From contig CP133958.1 of assembly GCA_036251205.1 (NCBI GenBank), forward strand, positions 2,717,210 to 2,781,209: DNA of 64,000 nucleotides, written 5' to 3'. The translations under genes and the position numbers were made by a program. Positions 1 through 9,165 of the stretch are shown in pieces. Each line of letters starts with the position of its first letter. Position 1 is the stretch's first letter. The notes beneath the pieces are model-generated. The model had not been told where the DNA came from and searched no databases. It was given only the letters and a program-made list of their open reading frames with translations. The stretch comes from Orbaceae bacterium BiB. Lineage in GTDB: Bacteria > Pseudomonadota > Gammaproteobacteria > Enterobacterales > Orbaceae.

Positions 1-749
1 ATCTGTTTTAAGGCTGCAACATGACCAATTGCTAAGTCCTCAACGCGAATATAATCTCTTACACCAGTGCCATCTTTAGTTGGGTAGTCATTACCATATA
101 CAGATAACTTTTCTCGTTTACCTATTGCTACTTGTGAAATATAAGGCATTAAATTATTTGGAATACCTTGAGGGTCTTCTCCCATTAGTCCAGATGGATG
201 AGCGCCAACAGGGTTGAAGTAGCGTAATAACGAAATACTCCACTCTTTTTCAGCATTTGATAGATCGATATAGCTCTGCTCGACCATAAATTTACTCCAG
301 CCATACGGATTAGTGATATTTCCCGTCGGATAGCTTTCTACGTAAGGGACAGGATTTTTTTCACCATAGACTGTCGCTGATGAACTAAAAATTAAGTTTT
401 TTACATTGTTATCTCGCATGACTTGCGCTAAACAGATTGAACCATAAACATTCTTTTCATAATACTCGAGTGGTTTTATTACGGATTCGCCAACAGCCTT
501 TAAACCAGCAAAATGAATAACTGCCGTAAAGTCATGTTTTTTAAAAATGGAGTCAACAAACGGTTTATCACAAATATCACCGTAGTAGAATTGCGGTGTA
601 AAACTAGTAATTTGTTTTATACGCTGTAATACGCTTTTCTTACTATTGTATAAATTATCGATAATAATGGGATTATATCCAGCTTCAATAAGTTTAACAC
701 AAGTATGACTGCCAATATAACCGAGTCCACCAGTAACAAGAATATTCAT
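1..749 (-). CDS. galE: UDP-glucose 4-epimerase, C-terminus cut by window edge
   Basis: Interconverts UDP-glucose and UDP-galactose in the cytoplasm (Leloir pathway and cell-surface sugar supply). The reading frame starts at 749 on the minus strand with MNILVTGGLGYIGSHT, the Rossmann NAD-binding glycine motif of extended short-chain dehydrogenases, and runs open to base 1. About 249 codons are visible; GalE is usually about 338 residues, so the C-terminal third lies outside. A GGAGA ribosome site sits five bases before the ATG. No Leloir partner is adjacent in the window; galU is about 39 kb away. Identification is firm from the N-terminus and later GalE-like segments. Confidence 0.93.
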   Translation of the reverse strand, partial: MNILVTGGLGYIGSHTCVKLIEAGYNPIIIDNLYNSKKSVLQRIKQITSFTPQFYYGDICDKPFVDSIFKKHDFTAVIHFAGLKAVGESVIKPLEYYEKNVYGSICLAQVMRDNNVKNLIFSSSATVYGEKNPVPYVESYPTGNITNPYGWSKFMVEQSYIDLSNAEKEWSISLLRYFNPVGAHPSGLMGEDPQGIPNNLMPYISQVAIGKREKLSVYGNDYPTKDGTGVRDYIRVEDLAIGHVAALKQ

Positions 750-971
750 TTTGTCTCCATATTTGGAACGAAATAGCTATATGTTATAGCTAGTTATGGT
801 TTGCTATAGTATCAGAAATTAGTTCATTTTTGAGTGAAATTTTATTAAATAATGAGAATTAATCTTGGGTAAAGAGATCGCTATCATTGATAGATATGGT
901 ATATCATATAATTTATATTGGTCGATATTAGTACTAATGCTAAAATATTTTCAACCATAATCAATTTATGG

Positions 972-1001
972 TTGATTTTAAGTTTATTTAATGGATAATG
1001 T
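972..1001 (+). promoter_or_regulatory. Probable sigma-70 promoter of the SRP RNA
   Basis: A -35-like TTGATT (972-977) and a -10-like TAATGT (996-1001) are 18 bases apart and end about 10 bases before the first base of the 4.5S RNA stem. Seen in sequence; assignment as the ffs promoter is inference. Confidence 0.45.
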
Positions 1002-1009
1002 TCAACCTC

Positions 1010-1124
1010 TATGGAGATTCTATGGGTCCTCTTGCAACATTTGCTTGCTCATCAGGTCAGGTCCGGAAGGAAGCAGCCAAAGTAGGTTATGTGTGTGTGA
1101 GATGTGGCTGATAGGATCTCCTCC
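1010..1124 (+). ncRNA. ffs: 4.5S signal recognition particle RNA
   Basis: RNA component of the bacterial signal recognition particle, which pairs with Ffh to target nascent membrane proteins. The invariant apical core is present (GGTCAGGTCCGGAAGGAAGC, from 1055), which is diagnostic. The ends pair: GGAGATTC at 1013-1020 with GGATCTCC at 1114-1121, closing a single long hairpin as in E. coli 4.5S RNA. A T-run follows at about 1126-1131 and can serve as terminator. Exact ends are estimated from the pairing. The intergenic stretch from galE to htpX (750-1305) holds this gene; nothing else was recognised there apart from its promoter. Confidence 0.95.
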
Positions 1125-1305
1125 AATTTTTACACTATATTCATATATTACAACAAAAAAATAACGAATTTGAATACATCCTCACTCTTTATACTTAATC
1201 AATGATAGCCTCCTTTATATTTTTGTGTTCAATTACTTTAAATTTGCTAATTTATCTATATAGTATAATGTCAGTTAAATATATTTTTTATAGGAATAAC
1301 GTTCT

Positions 1306-2205
1306 ATGATGCGCATCGGTCTTTTTATTCTCACTAACTTAGCGGTTATGTTTATATTTGGTATCGTCTTAAGTATTTTCGGTGTTGATGGTCGAAGCAT
1401 TACTGGTTTATTAATTTTTGCTGCACTTTTTGGTTTTGGCGGTTCGTTTGTTTCACTGTTATTATCTAAAAGTATGGCACTACGTGCCGTAGGTGGCCAA
1501 GTAATTAAACAGCCTCGTAATGCTCAAGAGCAGTGGCTATTTGATGTTGTTCGTCGTCAATCGGAACAAGCCAATATTAAAATGCCAGAAGTTGTGATCT
1601 ATAAGGCTGCAGATATGAATGCCTTTGCAACAGGGGCTAGACGCGATAATTCATTGATTGCGGTAAGTACTGCTTTATTAGAAACGATGACTCGTGATGA
1701 GGCTGAAGCTGTTATCGCTCATGAAATTAGTCATGTTGCTAATGGTGATATGGTGACGATGACCTTACTACAAGGTATATTGAATACGTTTGTTATTTTT
1801 ATTTCCCGTTTTCTGGCTCAGATTGTATCGCAAGCACTATCAGAACGTAATCGTGAAATGTCAACCATCGCGTATTACGTGATTATTATGTTATTTGAGT
1901 TTGTTTTTGGTATTTTAGCCAGCATTATTACGATGTGGTTTTCTCGTCGTCGTGAATTTTATGCTGATGCAGGATCTGCAAAAATTGTTGGCACACATAA
2001 AATGATTGCTGCACTAGAACGTTTAAAAGGCAGTTATGAGCCGAGGGAAGATACCTCTATTATGGCATTTTGTATTAACGGCGCTAAAAAAGTGAAATTT
2101 TCTGAGCTATTTATGTCCCATCCGTCATTAGATAAACGTATCGAAGCACTGCGTAATGGGACTTATTTATCTGAGTCTAACAAAAATCAAGGGCTTGTTC
2201 GTTAA
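1306..2205 (+). CDS. htpX: Membrane zinc metalloprotease HtpX
   Basis: Inner-membrane M48 protease that acts with FtsH in quality control of membrane proteins. 299 residues, near the usual 293. Two N-terminal hydrophobic segments (about residues 5-25 and 32-54) precede the catalytic HEISH motif at residues 139-143; further hydrophobic segments follow near 155-172 and 185-210, and the third-ligand region [15 protein letters not shown] follows the last. Two ATG codons stand in tandem (1306, 1309); the first matches the MMRI start of E. coli HtpX and has an AGGA site upstream. In E. coli htpX belongs to the Cpx stress regulon; no Cpx box was identified here. Confidence 0.97.
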   Translation: MMRIGLFILTNLAVMFIFGIVLSIFGVDGRSITGLLIFAALFGFGGSFVSLLLSKSMALRAVGGQVIKQPRNAQEQWLFDVVRRQSEQANIKMPEVVIYKAADMNAFATGARRDNSLIAVSTALLETMTRDEAEAVIAHEISHVANGDMVTMTLLQGILNTFVIFISRFLAQIVSQALSERNREMSTIAYYVIIMLFEFVFGILASIITMWFSRRREFYADAGSAKIVGTHKMIAALERLKGSYEPREDTSIMAFCINGAKKVKFSELFMSHPSLDKRIEALRNGTYLSESNKNQGLVR

Positions 2206-2218
2206 GCCATGTTATAGT

Positions 2219-2244
2219 AATTCGGACAGTTAGTTGTCCGAATT
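2219..2244. terminator. Bidirectional terminator hairpin between htpX and ydiK
   Basis: Perfect 10-base inverted repeat AATTCGGACA / TGTCCGAATT with a 6-base loop, placed between the convergent htpX and ydiK stops. It overlaps the ydiK stop codon. T-runs are short, so termination efficiency is uncertain. Confidence 0.65.
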
Positions 2245-3295
2245 AATCTTGTTCTTCAATCCAAGCACAAATAATATTATAAGAAAGTGCTAATATTACC
2301 GGGCCTATAAATAATCCCATCGCGCCAAAAGCGAGTAAACCACCAATAACGCCAAATAGAATTAGTAAAAACGGTAAATCAGCCCCTTTTTTGATTAAAT
2401 AAGCACGCATCAAACTATCTAATGTCGTTAATATCGCGGCAACAATAATTAAGATAATACCTGCAATAATATTATCATTCCAAAATTGCCAGATAATTGC
2501 ACCTATCATTACTATTACAGGTCCAATTTGGGCTACACAACAAATAAACATTAATAAGGTTAATACACCTGGGAATGGGACATCGGTTAAGATAAAACTT
2601 AAGCCGCCCAAAATAGCTAAGGTGATCGCCGTCACTACAACACCTAATGCCACCGCTCTAATTGATTTTCCTGCAAGGGTGATGGTATTTTCGCCATGTT
2701 GTTTTGACAGTCGATGAGCAAGATGGTAGATATATTTTTTGACATCTTCACCTTTTAAATAAAGTAAAGCACTGAACACCACCATTACACCACAATGAAA
2801 TAAGAAAAAGCCAATATTTGTCATCTGATCGAGTAGCCATGATACCATAGTACCAATGTAAGGCTGCATCTCTTTAATAAGTTCAGCACCGTTGTGAGCG
2901 ATTAATTCTGCCCATTTTTGGTGAGCTTCTAGGCCAACAATAGGAATACTTTTTAACCAATCTAAGGTAGGTAAAGATTGTTGAGAAAAATTACTTCCCC
3001 ACTCAATTAAAAAACCTGCATTTTTAGTTATGCTAATGATGATCAGCATAAATGGAATAATAAAAAAAAGTGATAAAATTAATGTCATCACCAAAACGGA
3101 TAATATCCGTTTATGAAATAGTTTATTTTGTATTTTAATCATTAGAGGCCATGTACTTATTACTACCATGACCGCCCAAAAGAAACCAAATAGGAAAGGT
3201 TCAACAATCCGGTATGTGACGATAATAAATAGACCAATAATTAAAAGATTTAATGTCAGCTTTAATAGGTCGTAGGTATTTTTTTCTGCAGGCAT
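2243..3295 (-). CDS. ydiK: AI-2E family (PerM-type) membrane transporter YdiK
   Basis: Polytopic inner-membrane protein of the AI-2E/PerM family. 350 residues with about seven or eight hydrophobic segments, two close together at the N-terminus, a pair flanking residues 60-90, and a cluster in the C-terminal half. Family features seen include RAVALGVVVTAI near residue 213 and the GVIGGLLAFGAMGLFIGPVI block near residue 318. The closest named homologue is E. coli YdiK (370 residues); the acidic C-terminal tail is shorter here. Substrate is not established for YdiK. It is a single gene facing htpX. Confidence 0.88.
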   Translation of the reverse strand: MPAEKNTYDLLKLTLNLLIIGLFIIVTYRIVEPFLFGFFWAVMVVISTWPLMIKIQNKLFHKRILSVLVMTLILSLFFIIPFMLIIISITKNAGFLIEWGSNFSQQSLPTLDWLKSIPIVGLEAHQKWAELIAHNGAELIKEMQPYIGTMVSWLLDQMTNIGFFLFHCGVMVVFSALLYLKGEDVKKYIYHLAHRLSKQHGENTITLAGKSIRAVALGVVVTAITLAILGGLSFILTDVPFPGVLTLLMFICCVAQIGPVIVMIGAIIWQFWNDNIIAGIILIIVAAILTTLDSLMRAYLIKKGADLPFLLILFGVIGGLLAFGAMGLFIGPVILALSYNIICAWIEEQD

Positions 3296-3444
3296 AGGCT
3301 AATTGAATTACAAGTGGTTATATTATTTATATAATATACTATAAACAATGAAGTCGCTATTTATTATTCTCTGTCATGTTTAGCATATTTATGTGTTATT
3401 CTATTACAAATTGGCGACAAGTAATCGACGATAGGAGATGAATC

Positions 3445-3954
3445 ATGAATAAAATAATGTCAACAGTAGCATTAAGCGTGTTTGCAGTGATGCTTGCGGG
3501 TTGTAGTGCAAATAATGATAAAACAGTGGTTACAGTGAAAAGTATTAATGAAATAGCACCATATCCTCAGGCTGAGGAAGGGTATACTCGTTCGATTATT
3601 TATTTACCTGAATTAAAAAATGAACAAAATGCTAAAGTCGAGCTAATGATAGGTAAAGATATGTTGGTTGATTGTAACCTTCATCGTTTATCAGGTTCAA
3701 TCAGTCAGCAAGAGTTAAAAGGTTGGGGCTATCAATATTATGTGGTAAATAGTAATAATAATGGTATTTCCACTTTGATGGCATGTCCATTGGATGTAAA
3801 AGAAAAGATGGAGTTTGTTACGATTAATAATAATTTAGACTTAATTAACTATAATAGTCGCTTACCTATTGTTGTGTATGCACCAAGCGATCTAAAGGTA
3901 AAATATCGTATTTGGTCTGCAACGAATGAGGTTAAATCAGCCGTAATAGAATAA
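3445..3954 (+). CDS. eco: Ecotin-like serine protease inhibitor, predicted lipoprotein
   Basis: Ecotin family (inhibitor family I11): dimeric inhibitor of trypsin-like serine proteases. The body matches E. coli ecotin closely: IAPYPQAEEG (residues 37-46), VELMIG, VDCNLHRL with Cys77, GWGYQYYVV, the reactive loop ISTLMACP with Cys114, and LPIVVYAP near 140. Cys77-Cys114 correspond to the ecotin disulfide. The scissile pair would be Leu111-Met112, whereas E. coli has Met-Met. Unlike E. coli ecotin, whose signal peptide ends Ala-Trp-Ala, this one ends in a lipobox Leu-Ala-Gly-Cys20, so a lipid-anchored mature protein is predicted; Ser at +2 suggests outer-membrane sorting. RBS AGGAGATG precedes the ATG. 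Monocistronic. Confidence 0.9.
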   Translation: MNKIMSTVALSVFAVMLAGCSANNDKTVVTVKSINEIAPYPQAEEGYTRSIIYLPELKNEQNAKVELMIGKDMLVDCNLHRLSGSISQQELKGWGYQYYVVNSNNNGISTLMACPLDVKEKMEFVTINNNLDLINYNSRLPIVVYAPSDLKVKYRIWSATNEVKSAVIE

Positions 3955-3977
3955 AACTTTTTATCTATAAAAAATAA

Positions 3978-4005
3978 AGCCAGCTTATCGCCGGCTCTAT
4001 TTTTA
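3978..4005. terminator. Terminator downstream of the ecotin gene
   Basis: Imperfect hairpin (AGCC-A-GC / GC-C-GGCT, one internal mismatch) followed by CTATTTTTATC. It lies between the convergent ecotin and tolC genes. Confidence 0.55.
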
Positions 4006-4064
4006 TCTTATCTAAGTTATCTCATGGAAATCTTATTGATTATCAATGATAGGCTAGAATGATA

Positions 4065-5411
4065 TTAATATTTTACTATTGTGCTAGCTTCTTTACCTAA
4101 CATATTGTTTAATTGAATTAAATCATCAGCATTTAATGTACCAATCGCACTTTTCAATTTTAATAAATTAGTTAAATAATCATATTTAGCATCAGATAAT
4201 TGTTGTTTTGCATCATATAACTGAGTAGTTGCATTAAGTACATCTACAATTGTACGAGTACCTACTTCATATCCTGACTCTGTCGCATTTAGTGAACTTT
4301 GAGCAGATATTACACTTTGTTCATAAGCTTTAATTGAGCTAATTGATGCGGAAATATTATTATACGCTGAACGAACTGAGTTAATTACTTGACGATTTTG
4401 TGTTTCAAGTTGTTCACTGAAACTCACATAATTATACTGTGCTTGTTCAACAGCTGACATGGTTGCACCACCAGAAAAAATCGGCATATTAAATGAAATA
4501 CCAATTGAGTTCTGACCGCTTATAGTATTGCTGTGACCGTAGCTTGGTCCAGGATTTACTTTTTCACCATACGGTTCACTTTTGCTAAGTGCTGTTGAAG
4601 CATTTAGCGTAATAGTCGGCATATATCCAGCTTGTGCTAAACGGATTTGTTCTTTTGCTACATCTCGACTGAGACGCGCTGTTAATAGGTCTAAATTAGT
4701 ATTTTCAGATTGTTGCAATAATTTTGTGACAGTAATTGGCGGTTGGGTTGAGAACTCTTTAGTATCGATAGCCGCTAAAGTTGTATAGAACCGTCCACTG
4801 ATTTGTCGTAAGTTTTCAAGAGCATTATTTAAATTATTTGATGCAGTCACTTCTTGCGCAATCGTTAAATCGTAGTTAGCTTGCGCATTTTGTACATCGG
4901 TAATCGCAACTAAACCGACTTTATGTTTCTGCTTAGTCTGTTCAAGTTGACGATAAATTGCTTTCTTTTGAGCTTCAGTATAGCTTAATGTATCAAGTGC
5001 TTTTAATACATTAAAGTAGTATGTTGAGGTATTTAAAATTAATGCTTGTTCTTGTGATTGATAAGCAATGTCATATACTGCAGCTTGTTGCTTAGTGATA
5101 TCAAGATTCTTCCATTGAGAATAGTCGAATAATGTTTGGGTAAGATTAAGTCCTAAACTACCACTTTTTTTATTTTGATCATCTGCTTCACGATAACCAT
5201 AAGCCAAGCCATATGATGCAGATAAGCCTAATTGTGGTAATAAGCTTGCACGTTGACCAGAAATTGCAGAATAAGCTTTTTCTTTATTGGCAAGAGAACT
5301 CTTTAATTCTGGGTTAGTCTGACGGGTTTGCTCATACACCTGAATCAAATTTTCAGCAAAAGCAGAAGGTGCAATAATCAAACTCATCAGTAATGGCAAT
5401 ACTTTTTTCAT
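4065..5411 (-). CDS. tolC: Outer-membrane channel protein TolC
   Basis: Outer-membrane efflux factor that forms the exit duct for tripartite drug pumps (AcrAB, EmrAB, MacAB) and type I secretion. 448 residues (E. coli 493) with a signal peptide MKKVLPLLMSLIIAPSAFA. Two tandem OEP repeats are visible as long coiled-coil helices, each with the family pattern (SLLPQLGLSASYG near residue 55; AGYMPTITLNAS near residue 260). The second repeat ends in GYEVGTRTIVDVLNATTQLYDA, a hallmark of TolC. The C-terminal tail is shorter than in E. coli. It diverges from nudF-cpdA as in Enterobacterales. Confidence 0.95.
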   Translation of the reverse strand: MKKVLPLLMSLIIAPSAFAENLIQVYEQTRQTNPELKSSLANKEKAYSAISGQRASLLPQLGLSASYGLAYGYREADDQNKKSGSLGLNLTQTLFDYSQWKNLDITKQQAAVYDIAYQSQEQALILNTSTYYFNVLKALDTLSYTEAQKKAIYRQLEQTKQKHKVGLVAITDVQNAQANYDLTIAQEVTASNNLNNALENLRQISGRFYTTLAAIDTKEFSTQPPITVTKLLQQSENTNLDLLTARLSRDVAKEQIRLAQAGYMPTITLNASTALSKSEPYGEKVNPGPSYGHSNTISGQNSIGISFNMPIFSGGATMSAVEQAQYNYVSFSEQLETQNRQVINSVRSAYNNISASISSIKAYEQSVISAQSSLNATESGYEVGTRTIVDVLNATTQLYDAKQQLSDAKYDYLTNLLKLKSAIGTLNADDLIQLNNMLGKEASTIVKY

Positions 5412-5547
5412 GGGATTTCCTAATAATTCAATATATTATTCGATAAAATAGATTGCGTAATTTTAACAGATAATTAGTATATACATAAGAGCTAGTTTTT
5501 TATGATTAGCACTTTTTATTAAAAAATAACTCAATGCGGGTGGATAT

Positions 5548-6183
5548 ATGAAAAATCAACAGCACAGTCCAGTCATTTTTACTAAAAAAGATGTATTTGG
5601 TCTAACAAAAAAAGTGTTATATAAGGGTTTTTTTTCATTTCTAGAGTATAAATTTCAATATCGTAAATTTGATGGCTCAATCAGTGAAACGGTAACTCGG
5701 GAAATTTTAGAACGAGGCAATGCCGTAGTATTACTTGCTTATGATGCTAATTCTGATCAGGTGATCCTTATTGAGCAAATCCGTATTGCCGCAATTGAAA
5801 CACAAGATTCTCCATGGCTATTAGAACTTATTGCAGGAATGATTGATCATCAAGGTGAGTATATTGAAGATGTTGCTAGACGAGAAGCGATAGAAGAGGC
5901 GGGTATAACTATTGGCCGTTGTAAACCGATAGTAAGTTATTTAGCAAGTCCGGGTGGGTTAACAGAGAAACTGCATATTTTAGTTGGTGAGGTTGATGCA
6001 TCGACTGCTAAAGGAATTCATGGCTTACCAGAAGAGAATGAAGATATTAAAGTTCATGTTGTTAGGCGTGAACAAGCTTATCAATGGGTTGAAAGTGGGC
6101 TAATTAATAATGCGGCTTCTATTATCGCATTACAGTGGTTACAGCTAAATTATCAAAAATTGCAGTTAGAATGGAAAGCATAA
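5548..6183 (+). CDS. nudF: ADP-ribose pyrophosphatase NudF
   Basis: Nudix hydrolase cleaving ADP-ribose to AMP and ribose-5-phosphate, limiting free ADP-ribose in the cytosol. 211 residues (E. coli 209). The Nudix box is intact around residues 103-125: a glycine, the glutamate five residues later, and REAIEEAGI. The N-terminal beta-rich dimerisation part (residues 1-50) and the LLELIAGM lead-in match ADPRase-type Nudix enzymes. Divergent from tolC and upstream of cpdA, as in E. coli. The ATG is preceded by a weak GCGGGTGG site. Confidence 0.93.
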   Translation: MKNQQHSPVIFTKKDVFGLTKKVLYKGFFSFLEYKFQYRKFDGSISETVTREILERGNAVVLLAYDANSDQVILIEQIRIAAIETQDSPWLLELIAGMIDHQGEYIEDVARREAIEEAGITIGRCKPIVSYLASPGGLTEKLHILVGEVDASTAKGIHGLPEENEDIKVHVVRREQAYQWVESGLINNAASIIALQWLQLNYQKLQLEWKA

Positions 6184-6339
6184 CTAAATCTTAAATTTTA
6201 ATGTGATAAAATTCACATTTTTTGTACAATTTAGTTACTTATACTAGTAATATTAAAAAAAATATGTGCCATTCGATAGAAATGGTTATATGCTTATTTT
6301 TAGACTAATAGTTTTACAGTTTATGATTTGAGGTCGGTT

Positions 6340-7164
6340 TTGAAAAAAACTGTTTATTTACCGCTGAATGGAACTAAAGGTAAGATATTACATCTTACTG
6401 ACACCCATCTTTTTGCTGAAGATAATGAGTGTCTATTAGGTATTGATACTAATACCAGTTTCTATGCGGTTATCGATGAAATTAATCAGCAAGTATGTGA
6501 TTTTGACTTAGTTGTAGCAACGGGTGATTTTGTACAAGATGGTAGTAAAGAGGCTTATCGACGTTTTGCCAAAAAGATTAAGCAACTATCAATTCCCTGT
6601 TTTTGGTTACCCGGTAATCACGATGTTTATGATAATATGAAGGAAGTTTTTGAACAGCAAGGGCTTCCGGAGACGAAAGTTGTTTTACTAGGTGAAAACT
6701 GGCTAATTGTAATGCTTAACAGTCAAGTTCCTGGTAAGGCATATGGTCTATTGTCTGATGATGAGCTATCTTTTTTAGAAACTACACTTATGGCCTATCC
6801 TAACAGAGATATTGCACTCTTTTTACACCATCATCCCGTTATGTCGAATTGCCAATGGTTAGATCAGCACTGTTTAAAAAATAGTAAAGAGTTTGGTGAA
6901 TTGGTTAAGCAACATAAGAATATTAAATCGATTGCTTGGGGACATATTCATCAAAAGACTGATAAAGTTTGGCATCATTGCCGAGTCTTTTCTACACCAT
7001 CAACTTGTGTCCAGTTTAAATCTTTGTCTAATAATTTTGCGGTGTCCAATGAACCGCCAAGTTGGCGATTTATTGAACTAAATTCTAATGGTGAAGTGAC
7101 AACAACTACCCATTGTTTGAGCGATAATTTATTCGAACCCGATACAACCATGAACGGTTATTAA
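6340..7164 (+). CDS. cpdA: 3',5'-cyclic-AMP phosphodiesterase CpdA
   Basis: Class III metallophosphoesterase that hydrolyses cAMP and so tunes CRP control; relevant here because two CRP-like sites lie near 28.6 and 34.6 kb. All metal-binding blocks are present: LTDTHLF (D-x-H), ATGDFVQD (GD), LPGNHD (GNHD), HHHPV, and GHIH. The chosen start is a TTG at 6340, preceded six bases upstream by TGAGG; it gives 274 residues beginning MKKTVYLPL, against 275 in E. coli. Another in-frame TTG lies at 6328 but is covered by that ribosome site. The terminal TTTMNGY resembles the E. coli DTASEGY end. Confidence 0.94.
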   Translation: MKKTVYLPLNGTKGKILHLTDTHLFAEDNECLLGIDTNTSFYAVIDEINQQVCDFDLVVATGDFVQDGSKEAYRRFAKKIKQLSIPCFWLPGNHDVYDNMKEVFEQQGLPETKVVLLGENWLIVMLNSQVPGKAYGLLSDDELSFLETTLMAYPNRDIALFLHHHPVMSNCQWLDQHCLKNSKEFGELVKQHKNIKSIAWGHIHQKTDKVWHHCRVFSTPSTCVQFKSLSNNFAVSNEPPSWRFIELNSNGEVTTTTHCLSDNLFEPDTTMNGY

Positions 7165-7211
7165 CTTTTTATTTTCTAAGAGAATTAATAGTCTGGTTTG
7201 ATGTATAAAAG

Positions 7212-8681
7212 TTATAATAGTGGAGCAAAGAAATAGAATAGTCGTTCAGTAATATGTTGCCAGAATGGTCTTTTTCGCCACTCTTCAGGTAATATTTGGA
7301 TTGACTGATTTAGGTAACTTTGTAATAAACTATTTAATTTCTCTGCAAACTCGGTATCATCAATAACGGCAGTAACTTCGAAGTTTAGCCATAAGCTACG
7401 CATATCGAGATTCACTGTACCAACTAAACTTAATTGTTTATCAATTAATACGCTCTTTGTATGCAGTAAGTTATTTTCGAATTGGTAGAGTTTTACTCCG
7501 CTTTCTAATAAGTCACTAAAAAAAGCTCGACTAGCCCAGTTCACCATCATTGAGTCATTTTTTTTAGGGATTATTATCGATACTTTTACACCTCTTTGCG
7601 CTGCAGTACAGATAGCGTGTAATAAGTCATCGCTAGGGACTAAATAAGGGGTAGTAAATATAATCTCTTCTTGGGCTGAATAAATCGCTGTCAAAAGCGC
7701 TTGATGGATCATGTTCTCAGTATAACCAGGCCCTGAAGGAATAAGCTGCATAATATGCTTTTTTTCTTCTGGAGTTTCTGCAAAATCAGTCACTTTAGGT
7801 AACGATATTTTTTTACCTGTCTCCATCTCCCAATCGCTGGCAAAAATAGTACTCATTAACGTTGTGATTGGGCCATGCATGCGGATCATTATGTCAACCC
7901 ATTTACCAACATGTTTATCCTGTTTAAAAAAATTAGGATCAACAATATTCATACTACCCGTGTAAGCGATATGATTATCAATGATGGCTATTTTGCGGTG
8001 CTGGCGAAGGTCGAGTCTGCGGAACATAAAACGGAATAGGTTTACCTTCAATGATTCAACAATTTGAATGCCAGCATCCTTCATTTTTTGGCTTTCACCG
8101 GTTTTAATAAATTGCCGGCTACCAGCTGAATCTAAAATTAATCGACAAACAACTCCCCGTTTAGCCGCTCGAATTAAAGCTTCTTCAACTTGATTGGCTC
8201 TGCCACCTTTGTACCAAATATAAAAAACCATTTCAATATTTGAAGAGGCTTGATCGATATCTTTTATTAGATGATCAAAAATCTCATCAGTCGTACTGAT
8301 TAAATCAATATGATTACCTTTTATGCCGCCAAGTCCAGTTTGATTTTCACATAATTGAAAGAGTGGTTTAGCAACGTTGCTGACCCCTTTAGTAAAAATG
8401 AATGGAAAATCATGTAGCTTTTGGGTAAACGCATTAATAATTGGACGCATTTCTTGCGCTCGCTTTACCCTACGTTGTCCTAGATGTGTTTCACCTAATA
8501 GGAAATAAAGGATGATACCAACAACCGGTAGCATATATATAATTAACATCCAAGCTACTACGAAGGTTGTTGGCCTTCTTTTAGTAATAATTCTTAGCGC
8601 TGTTGCAACGACTAAAAACCAATAACCAAAAAAAGTTAGCCAACTTATCCAGTCATAAACCGATATTAAGGTTATTTTCAT
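7212..8681 (-). CDS. clsA: Cardiolipin synthase A
   Basis: Membrane phospholipase-D family enzyme condensing two phosphatidylglycerols to cardiolipin. 489 residues. Two N-terminal hydrophobic helices (about residues 8-30 and 40-62) precede two HKD catalytic motifs: HRKIAIIDNHIAYTGSMN in the middle and HTKSVLIDKQLSLVGTVN near residue 405. Length and layout match E. coli ClsA (486). The start codon overlaps the yciA stop by one base (TAATG), so translation is probably coupled. Gene order yciB-yciA-clsA is the one seen in enterobacteria around tonB/yciA/yciB/cls. Confidence 0.96.
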   Translation of the reverse strand: MKITLISVYDWISWLTFFGYWFLVVATALRIITKRRPTTFVVAWMLIIYMLPVVGIILYFLLGETHLGQRRVKRAQEMRPIINAFTQKLHDFPFIFTKGVSNVAKPLFQLCENQTGLGGIKGNHIDLISTTDEIFDHLIKDIDQASSNIEMVFYIWYKGGRANQVEEALIRAAKRGVVCRLILDSAGSRQFIKTGESQKMKDAGIQIVESLKVNLFRFMFRRLDLRQHRKIAIIDNHIAYTGSMNIVDPNFFKQDKHVGKWVDIMIRMHGPITTLMSTIFASDWEMETGKKISLPKVTDFAETPEEKKHIMQLIPSGPGYTENMIHQALLTAIYSAQEEIIFTTPYLVPSDDLLHAICTAAQRGVKVSIIIPKKNDSMMVNWASRAFFSDLLESGVKLYQFENNLLHTKSVLIDKQLSLVGTVNLDMRSLWLNFEVTAVIDDTEFAEKLNSLLQSYLNQSIQILPEEWRKRPFWQHITERLFYFFAPLL

Positions 8682-9157
8682 TAAGTATTACTTAACCCTA
8701 ATTTACTGATATCATCAGTTTCACAGTTATAATGTTGAAATTGTTCTGGTAATGGTCTTGGTTTATTATGTTTATCGACAGATACGTAAGTATAAATTGC
8801 TTCAGTAATACAGTAGCGTTCGCCAACGGCACTACCATTATCGGTTATTTTCTTAACCCAAATCTCTATTGAAATTGTTATTGATGAGGTGCCCGTTTTT
8901 AGACAATTTGCATAACAACAAACAACATCACCCACTAAAGCGGGTTTATGAAATGAGATACTACTAGCATTAACTGTGACAATTCTGCCGCGTGCAATTT
9001 CTTGTGCTAATATGCTACCACCAAGATCCATTTGTGACATAATCCAACCACCAAAAATATGTCCGTGTGGATTAGTATCACTTGGCATTGCTAATGTTCT
9101 TAAAACAAGTTGTCCTTTTGGATGTTCTGATTCTTTTTTCATGCTAAATGTTTCCAT
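8681..9157 (-). CDS. yciA: Acyl-CoA thioesterase YciA
   Basis: Hot-dog fold acyl-CoA thioesterase. 158 residues, somewhat longer than E. coli YciA (132). Conserved blocks: LVLRTLAMPSDTN, IFGGWIMSQMD with the catalytic-type Asp at residue 44, VGDVVCCYA and IEIWVKK. The usual GDIFGG is GHIFGG here (His33); this is not the catalytic aspartate. The first ATG is used here; an internal ATG at residue 6 is also possible. It sits between yciB and clsA and overlaps clsA by one base. Confidence 0.93.
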   Translation of the reverse strand: METFSMKKESEHPKGQLVLRTLAMPSDTNPHGHIFGGWIMSQMDLGGSILAQEIARGRIVTVNASSISFHKPALVGDVVCCYANCLKTGTSSITISIEIWVKKITDNGSAVGERYCITEAIYTYVSVDKHNKPRPLPEQFQHYNCETDDISKLGLSNT

Positions 9158-9165
9158 ATTACTAT

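Noticed and set aside
848-866. Fur-box-like sequence between galE and the SRP RNA
   Set aside because: Only about 13 of 19 consensus positions match, in AT-rich DNA, with no iron gene nearby.
9055-9066. YciA has GHIFGGW instead of GDIFGGW, suggesting loss of the catalytic Asp
   Set aside because: The catalytic Asp of YciA is the one in SQMD (residue 44), which is present; the changed position is not the catalytic residue.
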